Assembly: GCA_031414805.1 (NCBI GenBank)
Contig: JANOQJ010000027.1
Coordinates: forward strand, 14,663-78,662
DNA length: 64,000 bases
Direction of reading: 5' to 3'
DNA from: JAAFIW01 sp031414805
GTDB lineage: Bacteria > Pseudomonadota > Gammaproteobacteria > Burkholderiales > Burkholderiaceae_C
In this document: piece after piece, positions 51,577 to 61,384 of the stretch
Position numbering within the stretch: the stretch's first letter is position 1
How the letters are laid out: every line of letters starts with the position of its first letter
Translations under genes and position numbers: made by a program
Notes under the pieces: model-generated
The model's database searches: none
The model's input: the letters and a program-made list of their open reading frames with translations, nothing else
Told to the model about the DNA's origin: nothing

Positions 51577-54500
51577 TTACTCGGCTGCAACCCCTGCTTC
51601 TGCCTGCGCACTCGCAGCCTCACCCGCCGAAGCCAGATCAGCCGCTTCTGCGTCGGCAATAGCGCGGCGCTCGGCCTCGTCCATCAGGTCTTTAACCTTG
51701 CGTGCCTGGTGGTAGGCCATGCCGGTGCCCGCAGGAATCAAGCGGCCAACGATCACGTTTTCTTTCAAACCACGCAGCTCGTCGCGCTTGCCCATGATGG
51801 CCGCTTCGGTCAGCACGCGCGTGGTTTCCTGGAACGACGCGGCACTGATGAAACTATCAGTGGACAGCGACGCTTTGGTAATACCCAACAACAGGTTGCT
51901 GAACGTGGCGGGCAGCTTGCCTGCGGCACGCAATGCGTCGTTGGTATTGAGCATTTCCGAGCGCTCGACTTGTTCGCCAGCGATGTAGTTGGAGTCACCG
52001 GCGTTGTCCACCACCACACGGCGCAGCATCTGGCGCACGATCACTTCAATGTGCTTGTCGTTGATCTTCACGCCCTGCAAGCGGTACACGTCCTGCACCT
52101 CGTCCACGATGTAGCGGGCCAATTCTTCAGAGCCTAATAAACGCAGAATGTCTTGTGGATCGGCTGGGCCGTCCACCACGCTCTCGCCTTTATTGACCAC
52201 CTGGCCTTCATGCACCAGGATGTTTTTCTCTTTGGGAATCAGCTCGTCCCACACCTTGCCTTCGGGGTCAGTGATCTGCAAGCGAACCTTGCCTTTGGTT
52301 TCCTTGCCGAACGACACGGTACCCGTCATCTCGGCCAGCATGCCCTTGTCTTTGGGGCTGCGCGCTTCAAACAACTCGGCCACGCGCGGCAAACCGCCAG
52401 TGATGTCGCGGGTTTTCTGACCTTCGATCGGGATGCGGGCCAACACCTCGCCACCGCCCACGTCTTGCCCGTCGCGCACCTGAATCAGCGCGCCAATCTG
52501 GAAACCAATCGTGACCGAGTGGTCGGTGCCAGGAATCTTGACTTCGTTGCCTGTCGCGTCAATCAGCTTGACCTGCGGACGGATGATTTTGGCTGCACCA
52601 CGGCGCTTGGGGTCAATCACCACCAATGTGGACAAACCGGTTACATCATCAACCTGTTTGGCCACCGTCAGACCTTCTTCCACATTCTCGAATTTCACCT
52701 GGCCGGCGAATTCCGTGATGATGGGTCGGGTCAACGGATCCCAATTGGCCAGCACCGTGCCCGCCTTGATCGTCTGGTCTGCCTTGACGGCCAGAATCGC
52801 ACCGTAAGGAACCTTGTGGCGCTCGCGCTCGCGGCCCTGCTCGTCGTGAATCACGATTTCGCCGGAACGGGCAATCACAACCAGCTCCTTTTTGCTGTTG
52901 CTCACGTAGCGCATGGTGGCGTTAAAGCCAATCGTTCCGTTCGACTTGGCTTCCACGCTGGACGCAATGGCCGCGCGCGATGCGGCACCACCGATGTGGA
53001 AGGTGCGCATGGTCAGCTGAGTGCCGGGCTCACCGATGGACTGCGCAGCAATCACGCCAACCGCTTCGCCGTTGTTCACCAGGCCGCCGCGGCCCAGGTC
53101 ACGGCCATAGCACTTGGAGCACAGGCCAAAGCGGGTTTCGCAGGTCAGTGCGGTGCGCACTTTTACCTCGTCCACACCAGCAATTTCCAGTTCCTCGATG
53201 TTGTCTTCGTCGAACATCTCGCCGCCTTTGACCAGCACTGCGCGGGTTTCGGGGTGCAACACATCGTCAGTCGCAGTGCGGCCCAGGATGCGGTCACGTA
53301 GCGACTCGATCACTTCGCCGCCTTCCACAATCGCGCGCATCAGCGAGCCGTCGTGTGTGCCGCAGTCCAGTTCTGTGACGACCAGGTCCTGCGTCACGTC
53401 CACCAGACGACGGGTCAGGTAGCCCGAGTTGGCGGTTTTCAGCGCCGTGTCGGCCAGGCCTTTGCGCGCGCCGTGGGTGGAGATGAAGTACTGCAACACG
53501 TTCAGGCCTTCGCGGAAGTTGGCCGTGATCGGGGTTTCGATGATGGAGCCGTCCGGCTTGGCCATCAGGCCACGCATACCTGCCAACTGGCGAATCTGCG
53601 CCGCAGAACCACGCGCCTGGGAGTCGGCCATCATGTAGATGGAATTAAACGATTCTTGGTCAACTTCGTTGCCATGGCGGTCAATGGTCTTCTCTTTGGA
53701 CAGTTGAGCCATCAGCACTTTGGAGACTTCGTCTCCCGCCTTACCCCAAATATCTACCACTTTGTTGTAGCGCTCGCCTGCCGTGACCAGGCCCGAGGCG
53801 TATTGCTGCTCAATCTCTTTGACCTCTTTTTCAGAGCGCTCGATGATGGCGGGCTTCTCGACCGGCACCAGCATGTCGTCGATACTGATCGAGATACCGG
53901 CTTTGGTGGCCAGACGGAAACCGTTTTGCAGCAGTTTGTCGGCAAACACAACGGTTTCTTTCAAGCCGCACTTGCGGAATGAGACGTTGATCAGCTTGGA
54001 GATTTCCTTTTTCTTCAAGGCCTTGTTGATGTTGGCAAACGGCAGGCCCTTAGGCAGGATCTCCGACAACAAAGCTCGGCCTGCAGTGGTTTCCCAGAGC
54101 TTGGTGGATTCAGTGAATTCACCCGTATCTTTGTCTTTGGCGAACTCGGTCAAGCGCACGTTGATCTTGGCGGTGAGGTCTACTTCACCCGCGTCAAATG
54201 CGCGCTGAACTTCGCCTGTATCAGCAAAAATCAAGCCCTCACCTTTAGCATTGATGCGCTCGCGGGTGGTGTAGTACAGGCCGAGCACCACGTCCTGCGA
54301 AGGAACAATTGATGGCTCGCCGCTGGCGGGGAACAGCACGTTATTGGATGCCAGCATCAGGGTGCGACATTCCATTTGTGCTTCAACCGACAGGGGCACG
54401 TGAACGGCCATCTGGTCACCGTCAAAGTCTGCATTGAACGCTGAGCAAACCAAGGGGTGCAGCTGAATGGCTTTACCCTCAATCAAGATAGGCTCAAATG

Positions 54501-55800
54501 CCTGGATGCCCAAGCGGTGCAGTGTTGGCGCACGGTTGAGCATGATGGGGTGCTCTTTGATCACCTCTTCCAGGATGTCCCACACGACCGGCGTGCCCGA
54601 TTCGACTTCTTTCTTGGCCGCCTTGATGGTGGTGGCAATGCCCATGGCTTCCAGGCGCGAGAAGATGAACGGCTTGAACAGCTCTAGCGCCATCAGCTTG
54701 GGCAAGCCGCACTGGTGCAGCTTGAGCGTGGGGCCGACCACGATGACCGAACGACCTGAGTAGTCCACGCGCTTGCCGAGCAAGTTCTGGCGGAAACGAC
54801 CCGATTTGCCTTTGATCATGTCGGCCAGCGACTTGAGGGCACGCTTGTTCGCGCCCGTCATGGCTTTGCCGCGGCGGCCGTTATCCAGCAGCGAGTCCAC
54901 TGCTTCTTGCAACATGCGCTTTTCATTTCGGGCAATGATCTCTGGCGCTTTGAGTTCCAGCAAACGGCGTAGGCGGCTGTTGCGGTTGATCACGCGGCGA
55001 TACAGGTCGTTCAGGTCAGACGTGGCAAACCGGCCACCGTCCAGCGGCACCAGTGGGCGCAGATCGGGCGGCAGCACAGGCAACACTTCCAGCACCATCC
55101 AGCCGGGTTTGATACCCGATTTTTTGAAGGCTTCCAGTACCTTCAGGCGCTTGGAGTTTTTCTTGACTTTGACTTCGGAGCCGGTCAAATCGCCACGTAA
55201 GCGCTCAATGGACTGCTCGATGTCAATGCTATCCAGCAAGTCCTTGATGCCCTCTGCTCCCATCTTCGCCACAAACTCGTCACCATACTCTTTGCGTTTG
55301 GCGTCGTAGTCGTCCTCGGACATGATGCCGAATTTCTTCAGCGGGGTCATGCCCGGGTCGGTCACGACATAAGCTTCAAAGTACAGCACGCGCTCGATGT
55401 CGCGCAGCGTCATGTCCAGTACCAGACCGAGGCGCGAAGGCAAGGATTTCAAGAACCAGATGTGTGCGCAGGGTGCTGCCAGATCAATGTGACCCATGCG
55501 GTCGCGGCGAACTTTGGTCTGCGTGACTTCAACGCCGCATTTTTCGCAGATCACGCCGCGATGTTTCAGACGTTTGTACTTGCCGCACAGGCATTCGTAG
55601 TCCTTGATAGGGCCGAAAATTTTGGCGCAAAACAAACCATCACGCTCTGGCTTGAAGGTGCGGTAGTTGATGGTCTCGGGTTTTTTGACTTCCCCAAAAG
55701 ACCACGAACGAATTTTCTCGGGCGATGCCATACCGATGCGAATGGCATCGAAATGCTCGTCAGGCGTGAATTGCTTGAATAGGTCGAGTAAAGATTTCAT
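51577..55800 (-). CDS. rpoC: RNA polymerase subunit beta'
   Basis: A 1407-residue catalytic subunit. The N-terminal zinc site is CLCGKYKRLKHRGVICEKCG, the clamp and rudder region contains NRAPTLHRLGIQAFEP, and the Mg-binding motif is NADFDGDQMAVH. The second zinc site includes CETRFGLCSKCYGRDL, and the trigger loop region MRTFHIGGAAS is intact. The length matches beta-proteobacterial RpoC. The start ATG follows AAAGGAAG and lies 12 bp after rpoB. Confidence 0.98.
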   Translation of the reverse strand: MKSLLDLFKQFTPDEHFDAIRIGMASPEKIRSWSFGEVKKPETINYRTFKPERDGLFCAKIFGPIKDYECLCGKYKRLKHRGVICEKCGVEVTQTKVRRDRMGHIDLAAPCAHIWFLKSLPSRLGLVLDMTLRDIERVLYFEAYVVTDPGMTPLKKFGIMSEDDYDAKRKEYGDEFVAKMGAEGIKDLLDSIDIEQSIERLRGDLTGSEVKVKKNSKRLKVLEAFKKSGIKPGWMVLEVLPVLPPDLRPLVPLDGGRFATSDLNDLYRRVINRNSRLRRLLELKAPEIIARNEKRMLQEAVDSLLDNGRRGKAMTGANKRALKSLADMIKGKSGRFRQNLLGKRVDYSGRSVIVVGPTLKLHQCGLPKLMALELFKPFIFSRLEAMGIATTIKAAKKEVESGTPVVWDILEEVIKEHPIMLNRAPTLHRLGIQAFEPILIEGKAIQLHPLVCSAFNADFDGDQMAVHVPLSVEAQMECRTLMLASNNVLFPASGEPSIVPSQDVVLGLYYTTRERINAKGEGLIFADTGEVQRAFDAGEVDLTAKINVRLTEFAKDKDTGEFTESTKLWETTAGRALLSEILPKGLPFANINKALKKKEISKLINVSFRKCGLKETVVFADKLLQNGFRLATKAGISISIDDMLVPVEKPAIIERSEKEVKEIEQQYASGLVTAGERYNKVVDIWGKAGDEVSKVLMAQLSKEKTIDRHGNEVDQESFNSIYMMADSQARGSAAQIRQLAGMRGLMAKPDGSIIETPITANFREGLNVLQYFISTHGARKGLADTALKTANSGYLTRRLVDVTQDLVVTELDCGTHDGSLMRAIVEGGEVIESLRDRILGRTATDDVLHPETRAVLVKGGEMFDEDNIEELEIAGVDEVKVRTALTCETRFGLCSKCYGRDLGRGGLVNNGEAVGVIAAQSIGEPGTQLTMRTFHIGGAASRAAIASSVEAKSNGTIGFNATMRYVSNSKKELVVIARSGEIVIHDEQGRERERHKVPYGAILAVKADQTIKAGTVLANWDPLTRPIITEFAGQVKFENVEEGLTVAKQVDDVTGLSTLVVIDPKRRGAAKIIRPQVKLIDATGNEVKIPGTDHSVTIGFQIGALIQVRDGQDVGGGEVLARIPIEGQKTRDITGGLPRVAELFEARSPKDKGMLAEMTGTVSFGKETKGKVRLQITDPEGKVWDELIPKEKNILVHEGQVVNKGESVVDGPADPQDILRLLGSEELARYIVDEVQDVYRLQGVKINDKHIEVIVRQMLRRVVVDNAGDSNYIAGEQVERSEMLNTNDALRAAGKLPATFSNLLLGITKASLSTDSFISAASFQETTRVLTEAAIMGKRDELRGLKENVIVGRLIPAGTGMAYHQARKVKDLMDEAERRAIADAEAADLASAGEAASAQAEAGVAAE

Positions 55801-55812
55801 CTGAGTCTTCCT

Positions 55813-58800
55813 TTAGCTACGTTCGAGTTCAATATCCAGGCCTAAGGAACGGATTTCCTTGACCAGCACATTGAAAGATTCCGGCATACCGGCTTCGATG
55901 GCGTGTTCGCCTTTGACAATGCTTTCGTACACCTTGGTACGGCCTTGCACGTCGTCGGATTTAACGGTGAGCATTTCCTGCAAGGTGTAAGCGGCACCAT
56001 AAGCTTCCAGTGCCCACACCTCCATCTCGCCAAAACGCTGGCCACCAAATTGGGCTTTGCCGCCGAGGGGTTGCTGGGTGACCAAGCTGTACGGACCAGT
56101 AGAACGGGCATGCATCTTGTCGTCGACCAAGTGGTGAAGCTTGAGCACGTGCATATAACCCACCGTCGTTGGACGCTCAAATGCATCGCCAGAACGGCCG
56201 TCGTACAGATGGGCTTGTGTGCGAGCGGCAGTAAGGCCCTTGAGTTTGACCAAATCGTCAGGATAGGCCAGTTTCAGCATGGCGCGAATCTCCTCCTCCG
56301 AGGCGCCGTCAAAAACCGGTGTGGCGAACGGAATGCCTTTCGACAAGTTATGCGCCATCTCGACAATCTGTACGTCTGTCAAGTCGCCCAATGTTTCCTT
56401 GCGGCCCGAGCCGTTGTACAGCTGATCCAAGAACTTGCGCAGCTCAGCCACTTTGGCCTGCTCCTGGAGCATGTCACCAATGCGTTGACCGATGCCTTTT
56501 GCAGCCCAACCCAAGTGCACTTCCAACACCTGGCCCACGTTCATGCGCGAAGGCACACCTAGCGGGTTCAGCACGATGTCGCAAGGTGTTCCGTCGGCCA
56601 TGTACGGCATGTCTTCCACCGGAACAATCTTGGAGACAACGCCTTTGTTGCCGTGGCGGCCTGCCATCTTGTCACCTGGTTGCAAGCGACGCTTGACCGC
56701 CAGGTAAACCTTGACCATCTTCAACACACCCGCCGGCAATTCGTCGCCTTGGGTAAGCTTTTTGCGCTTTTCTTCAAACGACAGGTCAAAGCTGTGACGG
56801 GTTTGTGCCAGCGAGTTCTTGATGGATTCCAACTGCGATGCCGCTTCGTCGTCAGCGGGACGAATATCGAACCAGTGGAACTTCTCGACGGAAGCCAGGT
56901 AGGCTTTGTCAATGAGTGTGCCCTTGGGCAGCTTGCTGGGGCCGCCATTGGCTGTTCTGCCAATCAGCAGTTTCTCAATACGGTCAAAAGCGTCGGCTTC
57001 AACAATTCGCAGCTGATCATTCAAGTCCAGGCGGAAACGTTTGAGTTCGTCGTCGATGATTTGCTGCGCGCGCTTGTCGCGCACGATGCCCTCACGGGTG
57101 AACACCTGCACATCAATCACGGTTCCCTGTGAGCCCTGATCGACACGCAACGAGGTGTCTTTTACATCGCTGGCTTTCTCGCCAAAGATCGCGCGGAGCA
57201 GCTTTTCTTCGGGTGTCAGTGTGGTCTCACCCTTTGGCGTGACCTTGCCCACCAGGGTGTCTCCGGGCATGACTTCAGCGCCCACGTAGATGATGCCGGA
57301 CTCATCCAGACGATTGAGCTGTTGCTCGGCTAGGTTGGGAATATCACGTGTGATTTCTTCGGCACCCAACTTGGTGTCGCGCGCCATCACCACCAGCTCT
57401 TCGATGTGGATGGAGGTGTAGCGGTCTTCAGCCACCACACGCTCACTGATCAGGATCGAATCCTCAAAGTTGTACCCGTTCCATGGCATGAACGCGACCA
57501 GCATGTTCTGCCCCAAGGCCAGCTCGCCCAGGTCGGTCGACGCGCCGTCTGCCACGACGTCACCTTTGGCGATTTTGTCGCCACGTTTAACAATGGGTCG
57601 CTGGTGAATGTTGGTGTTCTGGTTTGAACGTTGATACTTGATGAGGTTGTAGATATCAACGCCGACCTCGCCCGCCTGTGCTTCCGCGTCGTTGACTCGA
57701 ACAACGATACGGGTGGCATCCACGTAATCAACGATACCGCCGCGCGTTGCCGTGACCACGGTGCCCGAGTCAATAGCAGAGACCCGCTCAATGCCGGTGC
57801 CAACGAAGGCTTTTTCGGGTCGTAAAACGGGCACCGCTTGGCGTTGCATATTGGCACCCATCAACGCACGGTTTGCGTCGTCGTGCTCCAGAAACGGCAC
57901 CAGAGATGCCGCCACTGACACGATCTGCGCCGGTGATACATCCATGTACTGCACACGGTCAGCCTTGCACAAAATCGACTCACCCTTCTCTCGGGCAGAC
58001 ACCAAGTCACCGGTCAACTTACCTTCTTTGTCCAGCAAAGCGTTGGCCTGCGCAATCACGTACTTGCCCTCTTCGATGGCCGACAGGTAGTCGATCTTCA
58101 TCGTTACTTTTTCATCTATCACACGGCGATAAGGTGTTTCGATGAAGCCGTATTCATTCAAACGTGCGTAAAGGGCCAAAGAGTTGATCAAGCCGATGTT
58201 CGGGCCCTCTGGTGTCTCGATAGGGCACACACGGCCATAGTGGGTAACGTGTACGTCACGCACCTCAAAGCCCGCCCGCTCGCGTGTCAAGCCGCCTGGG
58301 CCCAGAGCCGATACACGGCGCTTGTGCGTGATTTCAGACAGAGGGTTGGTTTGATCCATGAACTGGCTGAGTTGCGAGGCACCGAAGAACTCCTTGAGCG
58401 CTGCAGAAATGGGCTTCGAGTTAATCAGGTCATGCGGCATCAATGGCTCTTGCTCGGCCTGACCCAAGCGCTCTTTGACGGCTTTCTCGATGCGTGCCAG
58501 ACCCATCCGGTACTGGTTTTCCGCCAGCTCGCCAACACACCGTACGCGGCGATTGCCCAGGTGATCGATGTCGTCTACTTCACCACGACCATTGCGTAAA
58601 TCAACCAGAATTTTGACAACAGACAAAATGTCCTCGTTGCTCAAGACCATTGGGCCAGTTGACTCGGCACGACCCATTTTGGCGTTGAACTTCATCCGGC
58701 CAACACGTGACAGGTCATACGTGTCCGGGTTGTAAAACAGGCGATGGAAAAGTGCCTGAACGGCATCTTCGGTTGGCGGCTCACCAGGCCGCATCATGCG

Positions 58801-59937
58801 GTAGATGGCGACACGGGCGGCAAACTCGTCGGCTGTTTCGTCAATTCTCAAGGTTTGCGAGATATACGCACCCTGATCCAGCTCGTTGGTGTAGATAGCC
58901 TGGATGTCCTGCACGCCAGCACTGCGCAGCTTTTTCAGTAATGCTTCGGTTAACTCGTCATTGGCCTTGGCCAGAATCTCACCGGTATCAGCGTCCACCA
59001 CACCGCGCGCAATCACCCGACCCACCAAAAAGTCTTCTGGCACGCTGATGTGGGTGGTGTTCGATTGTTCCATCTCCCGGGTATGTCGCGCTGTAATGCG
59101 TTTGTCTTTCGCAACCACAACCTTGCCCGATTTGTCAGTGATGTCGAACCGTGCGACTTCGCCACGCAACCGCTCAGCGACAAACGCCATTTGCGCACCG
59201 CTGTCCATCAAGCGGAAGTTATCGTTCACAAAGAAATTAGCCAATATGGATTCTGGGTTCAGGCCAATCGCCTTCAACAGAATGGACACCGGCATTTTGC
59301 GGCGACGGTCAACCCGGAAGTACAAAATGTCTTTGGGGTCGAACTCGAAATCGAGCCACGAGCCCCGGTAAGGAATGATGCGCGCCGAGAACAGCAATTT
59401 GCCCGAACTGTGGGTTTTGCCTTTGTCGTGCTCAAAAAACACACCAGGCGACCGGTGTAGCTGCGACACGATCACACGTTCGGTTCCGTTAATGATGAAG
59501 GAGCCTTTGTCGGTCATGAGGGGCACTTCACCCATGTAGACCTCTTGCTCTTTGACCTCTTTGACGACTTTGGATTGCGATGTTGACGAGTCGCGGTCAT
59601 AGATGATGAGTTGCACTTTGGCGCGCACCGCCGAAGCAAAAGTCAAGCCTCGGGTCTGGCACTCACGCACATCAAAAGCCGGTTTAGCCAGGTTGTATTC
59701 CAGGAACTTCATCTCGACAAAACCGTTGTGCGAGACGATCGGAAAGGCGGCTTCAAAGGCTGCTTGCAAGCCTTCTATGGTTCGCTTTTTTTGCGGTACG
59801 TCGGCTTGCAAAAATGCGGTGTAGGCATCTTTTTGCATTTGCAACAAATAGGGCACTTCCAGTACGCTGTCGCGGTTACCGAAATTTTTGCGAATTCGTT
59901 TACGTTCGGTGTATGAATACTTTGCGGCTTGTTCCAT
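55813..59937 (-). CDS. rpoB: RNA polymerase subunit beta
   Basis: A 1374-residue subunit. Recognisable blocks include the rifampicin-region segment FGASQLSQFMDQTNPLSEITHKRRVSALGPGGLTRERAGFEVRDVH, with wild-type-like residues, and GDKMAGRHGNKGVVSKIVPVEDMPY. It ends SLGLDIELERS. The ATG at 59937 follows GGAGATCTC; in-frame upstream codons are not conserved in the family. A complex hairpin region separates it from rplL. Confidence 0.98.
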   Translation of the reverse strand: MEQAAKYSYTERKRIRKNFGNRDSVLEVPYLLQMQKDAYTAFLQADVPQKKRTIEGLQAAFEAAFPIVSHNGFVEMKFLEYNLAKPAFDVRECQTRGLTFASAVRAKVQLIIYDRDSSTSQSKVVKEVKEQEVYMGEVPLMTDKGSFIINGTERVIVSQLHRSPGVFFEHDKGKTHSSGKLLFSARIIPYRGSWLDFEFDPKDILYFRVDRRRKMPVSILLKAIGLNPESILANFFVNDNFRLMDSGAQMAFVAERLRGEVARFDITDKSGKVVVAKDKRITARHTREMEQSNTTHISVPEDFLVGRVIARGVVDADTGEILAKANDELTEALLKKLRSAGVQDIQAIYTNELDQGAYISQTLRIDETADEFAARVAIYRMMRPGEPPTEDAVQALFHRLFYNPDTYDLSRVGRMKFNAKMGRAESTGPMVLSNEDILSVVKILVDLRNGRGEVDDIDHLGNRRVRCVGELAENQYRMGLARIEKAVKERLGQAEQEPLMPHDLINSKPISAALKEFFGASQLSQFMDQTNPLSEITHKRRVSALGPGGLTRERAGFEVRDVHVTHYGRVCPIETPEGPNIGLINSLALYARLNEYGFIETPYRRVIDEKVTMKIDYLSAIEEGKYVIAQANALLDKEGKLTGDLVSAREKGESILCKADRVQYMDVSPAQIVSVAASLVPFLEHDDANRALMGANMQRQAVPVLRPEKAFVGTGIERVSAIDSGTVVTATRGGIVDYVDATRIVVRVNDAEAQAGEVGVDIYNLIKYQRSNQNTNIHQRPIVKRGDKIAKGDVVADGASTDLGELALGQNMLVAFMPWNGYNFEDSILISERVVAEDRYTSIHIEELVVMARDTKLGAEEITRDIPNLAEQQLNRLDESGIIYVGAEVMPGDTLVGKVTPKGETTLTPEEKLLRAIFGEKASDVKDTSLRVDQGSQGTVIDVQVFTREGIVRDKRAQQIIDDELKRFRLDLNDQLRIVEADAFDRIEKLLIGRTANGGPSKLPKGTLIDKAYLASVEKFHWFDIRPADDEAASQLESIKNSLAQTRHSFDLSFEEKRKKLTQGDELPAGVLKMVKVYLAVKRRLQPGDKMAGRHGNKGVVSKIVPVEDMPYMADGTPCDIVLNPLGVPSRMNVGQVLEVHLGWAAKGIGQRIGDMLQEQAKVAELRKFLDQLYNGSGRKETLGDLTDVQIVEMAHNLSKGIPFATPVFDGASEEEIRAMLKLAYPDDLVKLKGLTAARTQAHLYDGRSGDAFERPTTVGYMHVLKLHHLVDDKMHARSTGPYSLVTQQPLGGKAQFGGQRFGEMEVWALEAYGAAYTLQEMLTVKSDDVQGRTKVYESIVKGEHAIEAGMPESFNVLVKEIRSLGLDIELERS

Positions 59938-60098
59938 GAGATCTCCGGGCTTTGAGCTCTTCAACAACGGTCGTCGCGTGCTGTCACTTGTACTGAAGCA
60001 TCGGCGCGATCTTGGTGGGTTGGCCACTACCAACCTTGGCGGACGGTGCTGCATTGCACAGCACCCGTACCAAGCTGTTTTCTGTCGTTGGGGTCAGA

Positions 60099-60143
60099 AA
60101 ACACAGGAAAGGAGACTATCGGCAGTCTTCTTTCCTGTGTTTG
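60099..60143 (-). promoter_or_regulatory. Long stem-loop in the rplL-rpoB intergenic region
   Basis: On the minus strand AAACACAGGAAAG-AGACT pairs almost perfectly over about 19 bp with AGTCTCCTTTCCTGTGTTT around a six-base loop. It resembles the attenuator/RNase III processing hairpins known between rplL and rpoB in enterobacteria. Confidence 0.6.
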
Positions 60144-60155
60144 GTGAAACACCAA

Positions 60156-60190
60156 AGGCGGGGAGAGCCGTGTGGGCAATCCCCGCCTTC
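60156..60190 (-). terminator. Stem-loop after rplL (partial terminator candidate)
   Basis: Perfect 10-bp stem AAGGCGGGGA/TCCCCGCCTT starting 14 bp past the rplL stop, with a 15-nt loop but no long T-run. Probably a partial terminator or processing site. Confidence 0.55.
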
Positions 60191-60203
60191 GAGTCGATGA
60201 GAG

Positions 60204-60584
60204 TTACTTCAGTTCGACTTTGGCACCGGCTTCTTCCAGCTTCTTCTTGGCTGACTCGGCATCTGCCTTGCTAATGCCTTCTTTGACGGGTTTTGGTGCC
60301 GCATCAACCAGGTCTTTGGCTTCTTTCAAGCCCAAGCCTGTGATTTCGCGAACCGCCTTGATGACGGACACCTTGTTCGCACCGATTTCCACCAACTGAA
60401 CGGTGAACTCGGTTTGCTCTTCGGCAACAGCAGCAGCGGCACCGCCGCCGCCGCCGCCAGCAGGCGCTGCCATAGCAGCTGCGCTCACGCCAAACTTCTC
60501 TTCGATGGCTTTCACCAGTTCGTTGAGTTCCATGACCGTCATGCTGTCCAGCGCGGTCAAAAATGCGTCTTTATCAAATGCCAT
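60204..60584 (-). CDS. rplL: 50S ribosomal protein L7/L12
   Basis: A 126-residue stalk protein: N-terminal dimerisation helices (ALDSMTVMELNELVKAIEEKFGV), a flexible Ala/Gly hinge with a six-Gly run, and the conserved C-terminal domain (KVSVIKAVREITGLGLKEAKDLVD). It forms the L10-bound stalk that recruits translation factors. It follows rplJ by 41 bp. Confidence 0.98.
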   Translation of the reverse strand: MAFDKDAFLTALDSMTVMELNELVKAIEEKFGVSAAAMAAPAGGGGGGAAAAVAEEQTEFTVQLVEIGANKVSVIKAVREITGLGLKEAKDLVDAAPKPVKEGISKADAESAKKKLEEAGAKVELK

Positions 60585-60625
60585 TTTTAATTTCCTAGTT
60601 TCAGTTATTGATCTAGACAGACGCC

Positions 60626-61147
60626 TTAGGCGGCAACTGCCTCTGGCGCGGCCTCAACACCACCACCTTTTTTTGCCGACAACGCGCCGAGCACCACTGC
60701 GGCGCGGGAAATCGGCGACATGAGCAAGCCACACAATTGCGCCAACAAAACCTCTCGCGAGGCGATACTGGCTAATTGCTTCACACCGTTGACATCCAGG
60801 GCTTTGCCTGCGAATGCACCCCCTCGAATGACCAATTTGTCATTGGTTTTCGAGAAGTCAGATACCACTTTCGCGGCAGCCACAGCATCAACAGAAAAGC
60901 CGTAGATCAGCGGACCGGTCATCTGATCGCCCACAACCTCGAAAGCGCTACCCGCAACAGCGCGGCGAGCCAGTGTGTTTTTCAACACGCTGAGCGTCAC
61001 GCCTTTGCTGCGGGCTTCATTGCGCAATTTGGTCATGTCAGCAACCGTGATACCCCGGTACTCCGCCAACACCAACGTTTGAGCGCTAGCTGCGAGCCCT
61101 GTCACTTCTTCAATGACGGCTTGTTTCTCACTGCGATTGAGACTCAA
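60626..61147 (-). CDS. rplJ: 50S ribosomal protein L10
   Basis: A 173-residue stalk base protein that anchors L7/L12 dimers (LNRSEKQAVIEEVTGLAASA, LVLAEYRGITVADMTKLRN, VLKNTLARRAVAG). The start codon is TTG at 61147, read as (M)SLNRSEK, with a strong AAGGAG site just upstream. No ATG occurs in a suitable place. L10 with L7/L12 usually represses its own mRNA through a leader, which would lie in the 237-bp gap before it. The weak start fits tight control. Confidence 0.95.
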   Translation of the reverse strand: MSLNRSEKQAVIEEVTGLAASAQTLVLAEYRGITVADMTKLRNEARSKGVTLSVLKNTLARRAVAGSAFEVVGDQMTGPLIYGFSVDAVAAAKVVSDFSKTNDKLVIRGGAFAGKALDVNGVKQLASIASREVLLAQLCGLLMSPISRAAVVLGALSAKKGGGVEAAPEAVAA

Positions 61148-61159
61148 AGTTTTCTCCTT

Positions 61160-61370
61160 ACATATGTCTTGTCTGGCTTGCGCCATTCAAAACGCCTCTG
61201 TTCAGCGATCAACTGACTTGGGAAATTTTCCAATTTCACATACAGCGGGATCGCCATCTGCGTTGGTAAATCATTAAGCACAAATTTCTTTGTGCACCAA
61301 CGGTCTTGGATGGCCCACCGCGCCTTTCGGCACGGAAGCCCACCACTTCGACCAGTCTTGAAAACTGGCC
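61160..61370 (-). promoter_or_regulatory. Probable L10 leader / rplJ regulatory region
   Basis: The 237-bp gap between rplA and rplJ has no gene. On the minus strand it contains several pairing segments, including CCAGTTTTCAAGACTGG. Position and length match the L10-binding autoregulatory leader known from other bacteria; the kink-turn could not be confirmed by eye. Confidence 0.4.
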
Positions 61371-61384
61371 GAATTTTTCTGCGG

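Noticed and set aside
52153..53301. 382-residue plus-strand open frame opposite rpoC
   Set aside because: Antisense shadow of a universally conserved gene; no recognisable motif.
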